Positions 1 to 7,563 of a stretch of 9,261 nt of DNA are shown here, piece by piece. Below the pieces are notes generated by a model. It was given only the letters and a program-made list of their open reading frames with translations, was not told the origin of the DNA and did no database searches. How positions within the stretch are numbered: the stretch's first letter is position 1; every line of letters begins with the position of its first letter. The position numbers and the translations under genes are program-made. This stretch comes from JAKSUT01 sp045616505 (GTDB taxonomy: Bacteria; Cyanobacteriota; Vampirovibrionia; Gastranaerophilales; Gastranaerophilaceae): the NCBI GenBank assembly GCA_045616505.1, contig JAZLGV010000003.1, positions 1 to 9,261 on the forward strand, in the 5' to 3' direction.

Positions 1-3000
1 AAAATTTAAATTTAAATGCCGGTACTTTGAATTTGGGTTCAGATGGCGAAGGTTCAGCAGGTAGTGTTGATAATTTAAACGTTACAGATGGTGCAAAATT
101 AAGTATGGCTAAAAACAACAGTATTGATAAATTTACTGTTCAAACTTTTAGCGGTACTCTTTCTGATTTTTCAGTTGATTTTGACCCTACAAAAGCATCA
201 GGCTTAAATATGGATAGTTTAGTAATTAATTCTGTTGCTAGTGGTTCTCATTCAATCAAATTAACAAGTATAAATGTAATAAATAGTAGTGGTATTCCTT
301 CTACAACTGCTAGATATCTGTCAAGCAGCGCAGGAATTGAAGATAATACAGAATCGACATTAACAACAATAACAAGTGATGGTTATAAATACACATTCAT
401 TAGATCTACAAGTGAAAAAGGACTCTTTGACAGTATTGAAAGAGTACAAGATACAACAACTTTGTGGGGAGCAATTGCTGATAGTACAGAATCAGCTTTT
501 TCTGTTGTTACTAATCCGTATGATATAACAAACCCAAGTGGTTTGGGTACTTTACAAGGTGAGGGTAGAAATTTCACTATTTATGGTAATGAAAATACTA
601 TTGACGGGAAAACTCACGCAGGTATTACTGTTCAATCAGGTCAAACATTTGCTATAGATAATGCTACTATGAAAAACTTTAATAAAGAAAGTAGTAATGA
701 AGATGGTGGTGCGATTAATAACGGAGGTACAATCACAAATATAACAGGTAATTTTATATCAAATACTGCTGACAAATATGGTGGTGCTATTTCTAACAAA
801 GGTACAATCACAAGCATCATAGGTAATTTTACACAAAACAAATCTCTTACATCGCAAGGTGGTGCTATTTCTAATCGCGATGGTGCTCGAATCGGCAGTA
901 TATCAGGACTTTTTGAATCTAATACTGCTTATAGTATGGGTGGAGCTATTCAAAACAACAAAGGTACAATTGACAGTATAACTGCTGACTTTAAAGGAAA
1001 TTCAGCACAAGCTGGTGGTGCAATTCATAATGCTAATAATGGTACAATCACAATAAATGCGAATAGTAATGATATAACATTTGATGGAAACTATGTAACT
1101 AATTCATCAGGTTCTGGTGGCGCAATTTGTAACCTTGCAAATAGCACAATCAATTTATTAGCAAAAGATGGTCATAAAATAGATTTTACAGGTGTTAAAC
1201 CAGCAGGTGTTAGCGAGGCTTATGATATCGATGGGATTCTTAACAATGGTACATTGAACATCAACGGCGATGGCTCAACTACAACCGCAGGTACAGGTAC
1301 AGTTAATCTTTATAATGTTGATGGTACTGGTACAACAAATATTTATGGTGGTAATGCCTATGTAGCAAAAGATATTACTCAAAAAGAAATAACTGTTAAT
1401 ACTGATGCAGGACTACATGCATATGGCAACATCAAAACAACCAATGGTTTAACCAACAACGGTGCATTAAACATCTATGGTAGCACAACTCCTGTAACTC
1501 TTGATACTATAATTACTAGCACAACTGAAGACAGTACAACTAATATTTTAGGTACTGTTATTGCAAAAAAATCCATTGAACAAAAAACATTAAATATTAA
1601 TGAAAATGCAAACTTTACGGCTAATGATACAGTAAATGTTACAAAAAAATTATATAGTTACAATTCAACTGTAACATTTAATAATACAGTAAATGTTACA
1701 GGCTCATCAGATGGAGCTTCAGCTGAATTTATAAATTCAAATATAACTGCAAATAATGATTTTAAAACAGATATTTTAAATCTTTCTAGTTCTTCAAAAA
1801 TGAAGGCAGAAGGAGATTTAACTATTACTAAAGAATTACTAATAAGCTCTGGTTCTTATTTAAAAACAGAAAATTTAAACACACCTAAAGTTGCAATAGG
1901 TAATTCTGAATTAGCACTTGGACAATCAGCAGCACAATCAACTATTCCTACATTAACAATGCAATCAAATTCAACATTAAACTTGCAAAATGGCGCAACA
2001 GGAATGTTGAATGTTGGCACATTAAATTTAAATGGCAATGCAAACTTGATGATTGATGCAGATTTAGCAAATGAATCTGGAACTGGTCAAATATTCGACC
2101 AAGTACTTATTGATACTTTTAACAATTCTTCTGCAAATAAAATCACTATTAGTGGCGTAAAAGTATTATCAGACTTTAAAGATGCCGACACTGTAAAAGC
2201 TTGGTATCCAATTGATATGATTATTAAAACAACAAACGATGAAACAAGCGAAGATGGAAAATTAAACAATTCAATTGAATGTGAATTGCGTAATGTTGTT
2301 GGATATTCTCCAATATACAAATACAACTTTGACTATGACAAAGAGATTCAAAAATTGGTAGTTAGCCGTTTTAGTGCAAGCGAAAACGAAGCAGATATTT
2401 ATAACCCAGCTATTTTACCATCACCAGTTGCAGCACAAATGTCAGGTTATGCAACAATGATGGAAAACTTTAATCAAGGTTTCAAAACTGTTGATAATAT
2501 GATGAATATGCCAAGTTTAATCAGAAAAGCATATATTGATAGAAATAAATACGCTTTAGCAGATGAAACTCCAGTTTACACAGCAGGCGCATCTAAATCT
2601 GCTTGGGTTTCACCTTATACATCATTTGAAAACGTAAAATTAGATAATGGACCAGATGTTGATGCTATCACTTATGGTTCATATTTCGGCGGCGATAGTG
2701 AAGTTTATTCTCTACGTCACGGTTGGGACGCTATCTATTCAGTTTACGCTGGTTACAATGGTGCTTACCAAACATTTGAAGGTGTTAATATGAACTACAA
2801 TGGTGGTTCAATTGGCGCAAGTGCAAACTTCTTCAAAGGTAATTTCTTCACTGCAATTAACCTAGCAGTTGGCGCAGGTGTTTCAAACGCTAACACAATG
2901 TATGGACCTGAATACTCAACTCTACTAAATGCAGGTGCAGCAGTTAAAGCAGGTTACAACTTTGAATTTAAAAATGGATTACACATCTTACAACCAAGTT

Positions 3001-3383
3001 TGATGATAGGATATTCTCTTGTAAATACATTTGATTATACAAATGCCGCAGGTGTTGATATAACATCAGACCCACTACATGCGATTGTTATCCAACCACA
3101 ATTGAAATACATCTTAAATCTTAAAAATGGATGGCAACCATACGCAGCAGTTGGTGCAGTATTTAACATAATGGATAAATCTAAATTCTACGCACAAGAT
3201 ATAGCTTTGCCTGAAATGTCAATGCGGCCATATATTCAATATGGTATAGGTGTTCAAAAACAATGGGGTGACAGATGCACAGGTTACGCTCAAGCAATGG
3301 TAAGAAACATCGGAAGAAATGGTGTTGCACTATCTCTTGGCTTCAAATGGCAACTAGGAAAAGGCGCACCTGCTAGATTGTAA
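1..3383 (+). CDS. Autotransporter adhesin with Pmp-like GGAI/FxxN repeats (5' end outside window)
   Basis: This is a surface-exposed beta-helical passenger joined to a C-terminal outer-membrane barrel (type V secretion). Residues are numbered from the first full codon at position 3. The frame stays open to the left edge and encodes alternating Asn-Leu repeats there, so the in-frame TTG at 27 is internal and the true start with its signal peptide lies outside. Residues 1-200 are Ser/Thr/Asn-rich. Residues 235-375 hold six GGAI motifs and FxxN motifs (FISN, FTQN, FESN, FKGN, FDGN), the signature of chlamydial polymorphic membrane proteins. Further beta-helix follows to about residue 770. A linker with a likely helical stretch (PSPVAAQMSGYATMMENF, from 806) precedes a barrel at about 866-1126 with alternating aromatic/small strands, beginning SAWVSPYTSF and ending VALSLGFKWQL. 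An eight-residue tail, GKGAPARL, follows the last strand. The architecture is clear; the ligand or host target cannot be inferred. Confidence 0.9.
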   Translation, partial: NLNLNAGTLNLGSDGEGSAGSVDNLNVTDGAKLSMAKNNSIDKFTVQTFSGTLSDFSVDFDPTKASGLNMDSLVINSVASGSHSIKLTSINVINSSGIPSTTARYLSSSAGIEDNTESTLTTITSDGYKYTFIRSTSEKGLFDSIERVQDTTTLWGAIADSTESAFSVVTNPYDITNPSGLGTLQGEGRNFTIYGNENTIDGKTHAGITVQSGQTFAIDNATMKNFNKESSNEDGGAINNGGTITNITGNFISNTADKYGGAISNKGTITSIIGNFTQNKSLTSQGGAISNRDGARIGSISGLFESNTAYSMGGAIQNNKGTIDSITADFKGNSAQAGGAIHNANNGTITINANSNDITFDGNYVTNSSGSGGAICNLANSTINLLAKDGHKIDFTGVKPAGVSEAYDIDGILNNGTLNINGDGSTTTAGTGTVNLYNVDGTGTTNIYGGNAYVAKDITQKEITVNTDAGLHAYGNIKTTNGLTNNGALNIYGSTTPVTLDTIITSTTEDSTTNILGTVIAKKSIEQKTLNINENANFTANDTVNVTKKLYSYNSTVTFNNTVNVTGSSDGASAEFINSNITANNDFKTDILNLSSSSKMKAEGDLTITKELLISSGSYLKTENLNTPKVAIGNSELALGQSAAQSTIPTLTMQSNSTLNLQNGATGMLNVGTLNLNGNANLMIDADLANESGTGQIFDQVLIDTFNNSSANKITISGVKVLSDFKDADTVKAWYPIDMIIKTTNDETSEDGKLNNSIECELRNVVGYSPIYKYNFDYDKEIQKLVVSRFSASENEADIYNPAILPSPVAAQMSGYATMMENFNQGFKTVDNMMNMPSLIRKAYIDRNKYALADETPVYTAGASKSAWVSPYTSFENVKLDNGPDVDAITYGSYFGGDSEVYSLRHGWDAIYSVYAGYNGAYQTFEGVNMNYNGGSIGASANFFKGNFFTAINLAVGAGVSNANTMYGPEYSTLLNAGAAVKAGYNFEFKNGLHILQPSLMIGYSLVNTFDYTNAAGVDITSDPLHAIVIQPQLKYILNLKNGWQPYAAVGAVFNIMDKSKFYAQDIALPEMSMRPYIQYGIGVQKQWGDRCTGYAQAMVRNIGRNGVALSLGFKWQLGKGAPARL
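705..1127 (+). repeat. Six-copy GGAI/FxxN coding repeat in the autotransporter passenger
   Basis: GGAI is encoded at 705-716, 780-791, 858-869, 939-950, 1014-1025 and 1116-1127, a spacing of 75, 78, 81, 75 and 102 bp (25-34 residues, about one beta-helix rung each). Most units carry an FxxN motif a little before the next GGAI. The 13-mer GGTACAATCACAA occurs exactly at 726-738, 801-813 and 1041-1053. The first two units also match well over the stretch that follows, which points to duplication at DNA level. Such repeats are typical of Pmp-type adhesins and allow unit gain or loss by recombination. Confidence 0.85.
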
Positions 3384-3408
3384 GTAAAAAATTAAAAATC
3401 TAAATAAC

Positions 3409-3439
3409 AAAAAGCCTTGAATAAAATCAAGGCTTTTTT
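3409..3439. terminator. Bidirectional intrinsic terminator
   Basis: A perfect 12-bp stem (AAAAAGCCTTGA at 3409-3420, TCAAGGCTTTTT at 3427-3438) closes a six-base loop. It has six Ts on the plus strand and five on the minus strand. It sits 25 bp after the autotransporter stop and 12 bp from the stop of the convergent Hcp-like gene, so it can end transcription from both sides. Confidence 0.92.
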
Positions 3440-3450
3440 AGTATTTGTAT

Positions 3451-5058
3451 TTAATTTTCAAGTGTATATTCAATATCTTTTTGAGGTGTTGTGATTTCTT
3501 TTATGTCAAAAATATTTTTCAAAACATTTTTAACATTTTCTGACATTGTGTTTTGTGAAAAATTAGGTATAAAGATATTTTTTATACCAGCTCTTTTTAA
3601 ATAAATTATATTTGAAATTGTTTGATTATCACTTTGGGTTACAAATACATTTATATTTAAGTCGTTTAAAGTGTTGTGATGTAGGCTTTTTAGTCTTTTT
3701 ATAATTTTATATAAAAGAGTGTAGTCGTATAAAGAATTTATATAACAAATGTTTTTACCCTTTTTTTCATAAGATAAAGAAAAAACAAAACTGTTTTCTG
3801 GTATGTAATCAAAAATTTCTTCAAAATATTCTTGGCATGGAGAAAAGTAATTGTTTAGTCCGATAAAATACAGTTGTTTTATTTCACCTGACAACAATTT
3901 TTTATAAATTCTATTAATTTTTTTCAAGATTTTTTTATCATCATACCCAACATTGATACTTTGTTTTGTATGTGATTTTTTAAACCCTTTTGTTTTTTGA
4001 GCAGTTTCTATTAATCCTGAAAAATCGTTGTTTAAAATTTGAACAACGCCAACAGGAGTAATCGGGTCAAGCGTGAATAATCTTCCCCTATATAAATATT
4101 CTACATTTTGCATAGATTTTTTGGTCATCAAAATAGGCCCTGGAAAAGTTGCAAAATCTGCTAGTTCAGATAAAATATTTGTTTTAAAATGTCCTTTTAA
4201 ATTTTCATAAGAATTTATTTTTGGAAAACCATGTGCCATTAGCATATCAAGACCGTGTGTATAAACATTTATATCAGTATTTTTTGTATGTTCTAAAATT
4301 TGAAGAAGTGTTTTACAATTTATTCCTGATAACAAAAGCGCTTTTCCTTGTTTAGAAGAAAAAGAAACTTTTTTTATGTTCAATGTTCCATAATTTTTTT
4401 CTAAAGTAAGATGTAATAATCTTGTTACGTTGAAATAAGTATCAATCATATTGAAAATTTCTTTTTTAATTTCTTCAATGTTGTATTGAAGAGGATTAAT
4501 AAGATTTAAAAGTTTTAAAATGGCATAATACGCATCCGGACAATTTTTTCCGTATTCATTTAATTCTATAATTTTTTCGGAAAGATTTTTGCATAAAAAT
4601 ATGCAAATTTCATTTAAGCCTTTTTGTTCATCTGTAAAATTAAGGCTACGTTTTATAAAATTTTTTTCACCTTTTCTTACTGCATTTTGAAGACTATAAG
4701 TATTTAAATTTTTAAATTTAATTTTTCTTTTTTCTTCTTCAATTTCATTATCTTTGCAATATTTTTCGTATAAAAATTTTGATTGATTAATGTAATTATA
4801 TAGTTTTGAAATGATTTTTTGAAATTGTGTTTGATTATAAAAATGATTTGAAAAAATTGTAAACAAGGTTTTTAGAATATCTGTTTTAATCTTTTCATTG
4901 GTAATTCCAAAACCTTTAAGTTTATATAAATAAAATGATAATTCTTTTATATACGACAAAAGAATTTCTTGAATAGAAGCAAGACATGGGTCTATTGAAC
5001 AAATTCCTTTGGTAAAAAAAGTGTCATTTACTTCTTTTTCATTTCTATTATTAATCAT
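3451..5058 (-). CDS. Hybrid cluster protein (Hcp/prismane)-like protein lacking the metal ligands
   Basis: The 535-residue length and order of conserved blocks match Hcp, the iron-sulfur/oxygen cluster protein linked to NO and hydroxylamine reduction. Matching blocks are KGIC (17-20) with the following helix, GKALLLSG (238-245), INVYTHG...MAHGFP (263-279), FPGPILMT (305-312), FSGLIETA (346-353), LYFIG (396-400), GIKNIFIP (491-498) and the C-terminal NVLKNIFDIKEITTP (511-525). Aligned by eye with Hcp, the hybrid-cluster ligands are replaced: His by I246, the Glu of THGEM by L270/D271 with a one-residue insertion, the Cys of TTNC by S315, the Cys of GGCDG by N402, the Cys of LACGK by Y430, the Cys of GQCND by about L443, and EQK by D477-N-Q479. 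Of the four N-terminal cysteines only C20 remains. Other cysteines (25, 101, 152, 156, 173, 248, 408, 438) are not at ligand positions. No signal peptide is seen, so it is probably cytoplasmic. AAGGGG lies seven bases before the ATG. Hcp chemistry is unlikely; function unknown. Confidence 0.85.
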   Translation of the reverse strand: MINNRNEKEVNDTFFTKGICSIDPCLASIQEILLSYIKELSFYLYKLKGFGITNEKIKTDILKTLFTIFSNHFYNQTQFQKIISKLYNYINQSKFLYEKYCKDNEIEEEKRKIKFKNLNTYSLQNAVRKGEKNFIKRSLNFTDEQKGLNEICIFLCKNLSEKIIELNEYGKNCPDAYYAILKLLNLINPLQYNIEEIKKEIFNMIDTYFNVTRLLHLTLEKNYGTLNIKKVSFSSKQGKALLLSGINCKTLLQILEHTKNTDINVYTHGLDMLMAHGFPKINSYENLKGHFKTNILSELADFATFPGPILMTKKSMQNVEYLYRGRLFTLDPITPVGVVQILNNDFSGLIETAQKTKGFKKSHTKQSINVGYDDKKILKKINRIYKKLLSGEIKQLYFIGLNNYFSPCQEYFEEIFDYIPENSFVFSLSYEKKGKNICYINSLYDYTLLYKIIKRLKSLHHNTLNDLNINVFVTQSDNQTISNIIYLKRAGIKNIFIPNFSQNTMSENVKNVLKNIFDIKEITTPQKDIEYTLEN

Positions 5059-5067
5059 AAAAATACC

Positions 5068-5119
5068 CCTTTTTGTTCATTTTAATCTTGTTTTCAAGAA
5101 AAATAATTCTACAAAAAGG
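5068..5119 (-). promoter_or_regulatory. Inverted repeat covering the Shine-Dalgarno of the Hcp-like gene
   Basis: A perfect 9-bp inverted repeat (CCTTTTTGT at 5068-5076, ACAAAAAGG at 5111-5119 on the plus strand) encloses a second small hairpin (TCTTG at 5086-5090, CAAGA at 5095-5099). In a minus-strand transcript the downstream arm is ACAAAAAGG and is followed directly by GG, so it overlaps the ribosome-binding site of the Hcp-like gene. Folding would hide that site in transcripts reading through from the transglycosylase gene. A competing -10-like TAGAAT (minus strand, 5111-5106) would start transcripts lacking the upstream arm. Arms are AT-rich, so chance is possible. Confidence 0.35.
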
Positions 5120-5136
5120 TAATTTTTTGATTATTT

Positions 5137-5802
5137 TTATAGATAATTAGCAAGAATATTTTTTACATAATTTTGAGTTTCTTTATAAGGTGGAACTCCG
5201 TCATATTTATCAACAGCTCCAGGTCCTGCGTTATAAGCAGCAAGAGCCAAAATTATGTTGCCATTATATTTGTTTAACATGCTTTTTAAGTATTTAACAC
5301 CGCCTTCAACATTTTGAACAGGGTTTAGTGGGTCTTTTACTCCTAAATGTTTTGCAGTTGCAGGCATAAGTTGCATTAAACCCATAGCGCCGACTTTTGA
5401 TTTTGCATTTGGGTTAAATCCTGATTCTTGTTTAATTAGTGCTTTTACTAATTTGTCATCAACACCGTGTTTTTTAGAAATTTTTGAAACCATGTCCATT
5501 ATTTGTGTTTTGTTTGGATTTGTATGTGTTCTAAGTTCTGGCTGTGTAGAAATTTTTGCTTCAACACTTGAAACAGCATTAGGTGTTAATAATGAACCAA
5601 ATTCTGATTTTGCACTTGAACTTAATATATCTTGAAAAGATTTTGTTGGTGCAGTTACGGCAGAATGAATTTTTATTGGAGTATTCGGATATTGAATATT
5701 GTTGTTGTAATTATTAACATAATTTTCTAAACTTTGCATTCTTTGTTGAGCAGCTTTTTGACTGCTTGACGTTAATAAACTTTGTAACATTCCAGTAAAC
5801 AA
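5137..5802 (-). CDS. SLT-family lytic transglycosylase without Sec signal peptide
   Basis: The enzyme is predicted to cleave the MurNAc-GlcNAc bond of peptidoglycan to form a 1,6-anhydro end. The C-terminal SLT (goose-lysozyme-like) domain spans about residues 98-220. It has the catalytic glutamate E126 in ALIKQESGFNP, then GAMGLMQLMP (138-147), NVEGGVKYL (164-172), LALAAYNAGPGAV (186-198) and ETQNYVKNI (208-216). Residues 1-97 are Gln/Ser/Asn-rich and low-complexity, with no Sec signal, lipobox or membrane segment. A TTG start is chosen because GAGGG lies seven bases upstream; the ATG four codons later would be too far from it. The unusual N-terminus, including SFQDILSS (55-62), resembles in style the SLT enzymes found with flagellar genes, which suggests export by another route. 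No flagellar gene is in the window, so this is inference only. Confidence 0.88.
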   Translation of the reverse strand: MFTGMLQSLLTSSSQKAAQQRMQSLENYVNNYNNNIQYPNTPIKIHSAVTAPTKSFQDILSSSAKSEFGSLLTPNAVSSVEAKISTQPELRTHTNPNKTQIMDMVSKISKKHGVDDKLVKALIKQESGFNPNAKSKVGAMGLMQLMPATAKHLGVKDPLNPVQNVEGGVKYLKSMLNKYNGNIILALAAYNAGPGAVDKYDGVPPYKETQNYVKNILANYL

Positions 5803-5929
5803 TTTCCTACCCTCTTTTTAGCTTTTTTTATTATTGTCGGCTTTCAGGTTTTACAATTTAATTAGAATGACAAATATCCTCTAATTGGTTGGTATATTCT
5901 TATTAATTGATTTTTTTTAAAAGTCAAAA

Positions 5930-6676
5930 TTATCTTGTTTCTTTTAAAATGATTAAAGTTTTTTTGATGTTATCAAGTAAATATTCAAGTTGTAGTTCTA
6001 TATTGTTGTCGGAAAACATATTTCCGCTACTTGCAGCAGTAACATAAGGACTATATTCTTCTTTTTCTTGACGAAGTTTAAAAATAGTCTGAACTTGTGT
6101 GTTTAATTGCATTAGTGCTTTGAAAGAACTAAAAGTAGCTTCTGGTTTGTTTTTGTATTTATCTCTAAAGTAATCAACACTTATTCCTAGATAATAAGCT
6201 TTTGCATTGAAAACTTGTATATCTTCGTGTTTTTCAACAACTTTTTCCAGTTTTTCTATTATTCCGATAATTTCATTAAGGTCATTTAAATATTGAGAAT
6301 TTTTATCTTGTTTCATAATGATATTTATGAAAGCAGGATTATCTCTAGGAATTGGTTTCATTTCGTTTAAGTCATTAAAACCGTTTTCGTAATCAAATAA
6401 AGGCATATCATTCTTTTTTTGAAACGGTCTAAAATGTTCTTCTAAATCGGGTAACGTTCCTTCATAACCTTTTAAGTCTTCATCATAATCTTCTGGAACT
6501 TCAAATTCTGTGCTTCCGTCTTTTTTAGGTGCTTTTCTTTTTATTGTTTTTATATTTTTTTTAGTATTAATTTTTTCTTTTGAAGAATTTTCAAGTACAT
6601 CAGAATAATCCTCTGCAAATACTGCTTGCAAAGAGATTATTGAAAATATTATTGTAAAAATTGCAATCTTTTTCAT
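5930..6676 (-). CDS. Secreted or periplasmic protein of unknown family
   Basis: I do not recognise this 248-residue protein. It starts with a clear Sec signal peptide: MKK, a hydrophobic core (4-17) and AVFA at 18-21, with cleavage predicted before E22. There is no lipobox and no further membrane segment, so the mature protein should be periplasmic or released. The mature part begins with a very basic stretch (about 35-52, many Lys/Arg) followed by an acidic one (57-82, many Glu/Asp). Residues 112-250 look mainly helical; 130-152 (LNDLNEIIGIIEKLEKVVEK) could form a short coiled coil, as could 225-245. No cysteines and no catalytic motif were noticed. No good Shine-Dalgarno precedes the ATG. 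It lies 62 bp after folE2 and 127 bp before the transglycosylase; a cell-envelope role alongside the latter is only a guess. Confidence 0.8.
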   Translation of the reverse strand: MKKIAIFTIIFSIISLQAVFAEDYSDVLENSSKEKINTKKNIKTIKRKAPKKDGSTEFEVPEDYDEDLKGYEGTLPDLEEHFRPFQKKNDMPLFDYENGFNDLNEMKPIPRDNPAFINIIMKQDKNSQYLNDLNEIIGIIEKLEKVVEKHEDIQVFNAKAYYLGISVDYFRDKYKNKPEATFSSFKALMQLNTQVQTIFKLRQEKEEYSPYVTAASSGNMFSDNNIELQLEYLLDNIKKTLIILKETR

Positions 6677-6738
6677 AACTACATATTAATATATTTAACT
6701 AAAAAGTAAATGATATTAAAAAATGAGATTTTTAAAAT

Positions 6739-7545
6739 TTATTTTTCTTCTTTTTGATAAGCCCAAGCTGAATGATTATGTATACTTTCTAATGCTTCAC
6801 ATTCGACTTCAAAAGAATTTATAATTTCATTTTTACGTAATTCTAAAACAACATCACGCAAAATATCTTCAACAAATTTTGGTCTTTCATAGGCTTTTTC
6901 TGTTACATATTTTTCATCAGGTCTTTTGAGTAATGAATAAATTTCAGAAGAAGCACATTCTTCAACCATTTTTATTAAATCTTCTATCCAAATTTGATTT
7001 TTTTCATCATACGAAACTTTAACAGAAATAAGCGCTCTTTGATTGTGTGCGCCGTATTTAGAAATTGCCTTTGAACAAGGGCAAAGAGTTGTTACAGGAA
7101 CTTTTACTCCTAATATAAATTTGTAATTTTCTTTTTCTGTTGCGTAATTTGTCAAAATGCCTTCAAAAGAACATTCATAAGACATTGGAGAAGATATTTC
7201 TGATACAGGAGCTTTTTTGTCGATAAAGTATTTGAATTTAAATTTAAGCTCTCCTGATTGAGCATTTAATTTTTTTATAATAGCGATGATGCAACCTTTT
7301 ATATCTACACCAAGCAAATTTTTGTTTTTCCACGAATTTAACACTTCGATAAATCTAGACATGTGAGTCCCTTTGTAATGCATTGGCAAAGATACATTTG
7401 CTCTAATAGTTGCATTCACGTCTTGATTTGATGCGTTTTTTCTTTGGATTGTTAGAGGAAATTCAAGATTGTTAATCCCAACTTTTTGGATTTCAACACC
7501 TCTATCATCTGTTAAATTTTGAGTGTCTTTTAGTGAATTTTTCAT
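6739..7545 (-). CDS. folE2: GTP cyclohydrolase IB (FolE2)
   Basis: FolE2 converts GTP to 7,8-dihydroneopterin triphosphate, the first step to tetrahydrofolate and also to queuosine precursors. It is the type IB enzyme, which differs from FolE in sequence and uses metals other than zinc flexibly. The 268-residue length is typical. Hallmarks are GTHMSRF (59-65), VTTLCPCSKAIS (151-162), GAHNQR (165-170), KRPDEKYVTEKAYERPKFVE (207-226) and ESIHNHSA (253-260). Comparison from memory with the Neisseria enzyme points to C155, H167, E211 and H256 as the metal site; all are present, so it should be active. The ATG follows the stop of the RWYD-repeat gene by 18 bases and has no obvious Shine-Dalgarno, so translation may depend on the upstream gene. 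Absence of FolE elsewhere cannot be judged from this window. Confidence 0.97.
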   Translation of the reverse strand: MKNSLKDTQNLTDDRGVEIQKVGINNLEFPLTIQRKNASNQDVNATIRANVSLPMHYKGTHMSRFIEVLNSWKNKNLLGVDIKGCIIAIIKKLNAQSGELKFKFKYFIDKKAPVSEISSPMSYECSFEGILTNYATEKENYKFILGVKVPVTTLCPCSKAISKYGAHNQRALISVKVSYDEKNQIWIEDLIKMVEECASSEIYSLLKRPDEKYVTEKAYERPKFVEDILRDVVLELRKNEIINSFEVECEALESIHNHSAWAYQKEEK

Positions 7546-7563
7546 TTTATTATTAATCTAAGT

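Noticed and set aside
27..29. TTG at 27 as the start of the autotransporter gene
   Set aside because: The frame is open to position 3 and encodes the same Asn-Leu repeat before and after the TTG; there is no ribosome-binding site and no signal peptide follows.
383..2326. Four minus-strand open frames of 60-79 codons inside the autotransporter gene
   Set aside because: They are antisense shadows of a long, clearly coding repetitive gene and show no recognisable domains or start signals.
3451..5058. Calling the Hcp-like gene a functional hydroxylamine reductase (hcp)
   Set aside because: Fold-level similarity is strong but the cluster ligands are replaced, so the catalytic name is not supported.
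3451..5058. Calling the Hcp-like gene a pseudogene
   Set aside because: There is no frameshift or internal stop over 535 codons, length is normal, and the start has a good ribosome-binding site.
5051..5080. Nine-codon leader-like frame (MNKKGYFYD) on the minus strand overlapping the Hcp-like start
   Set aside because: It has no ribosome-binding site of its own and contains that of the next gene; too short to distinguish from chance.
5453..5635. Plus-strand 60-codon frame opposite the transglycosylase
   Set aside because: It is antisense to a gene with a clear SLT domain and has no family features.
5860..5886. Inverted repeat AATTAGA/TCTAATT with a 13-base loop upstream of the transglycosylase
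   Set aside because: A 7-bp AT-rich repeat is expected by chance at this base composition and it is not followed by a T-tract or placed at a recognisable promoter.
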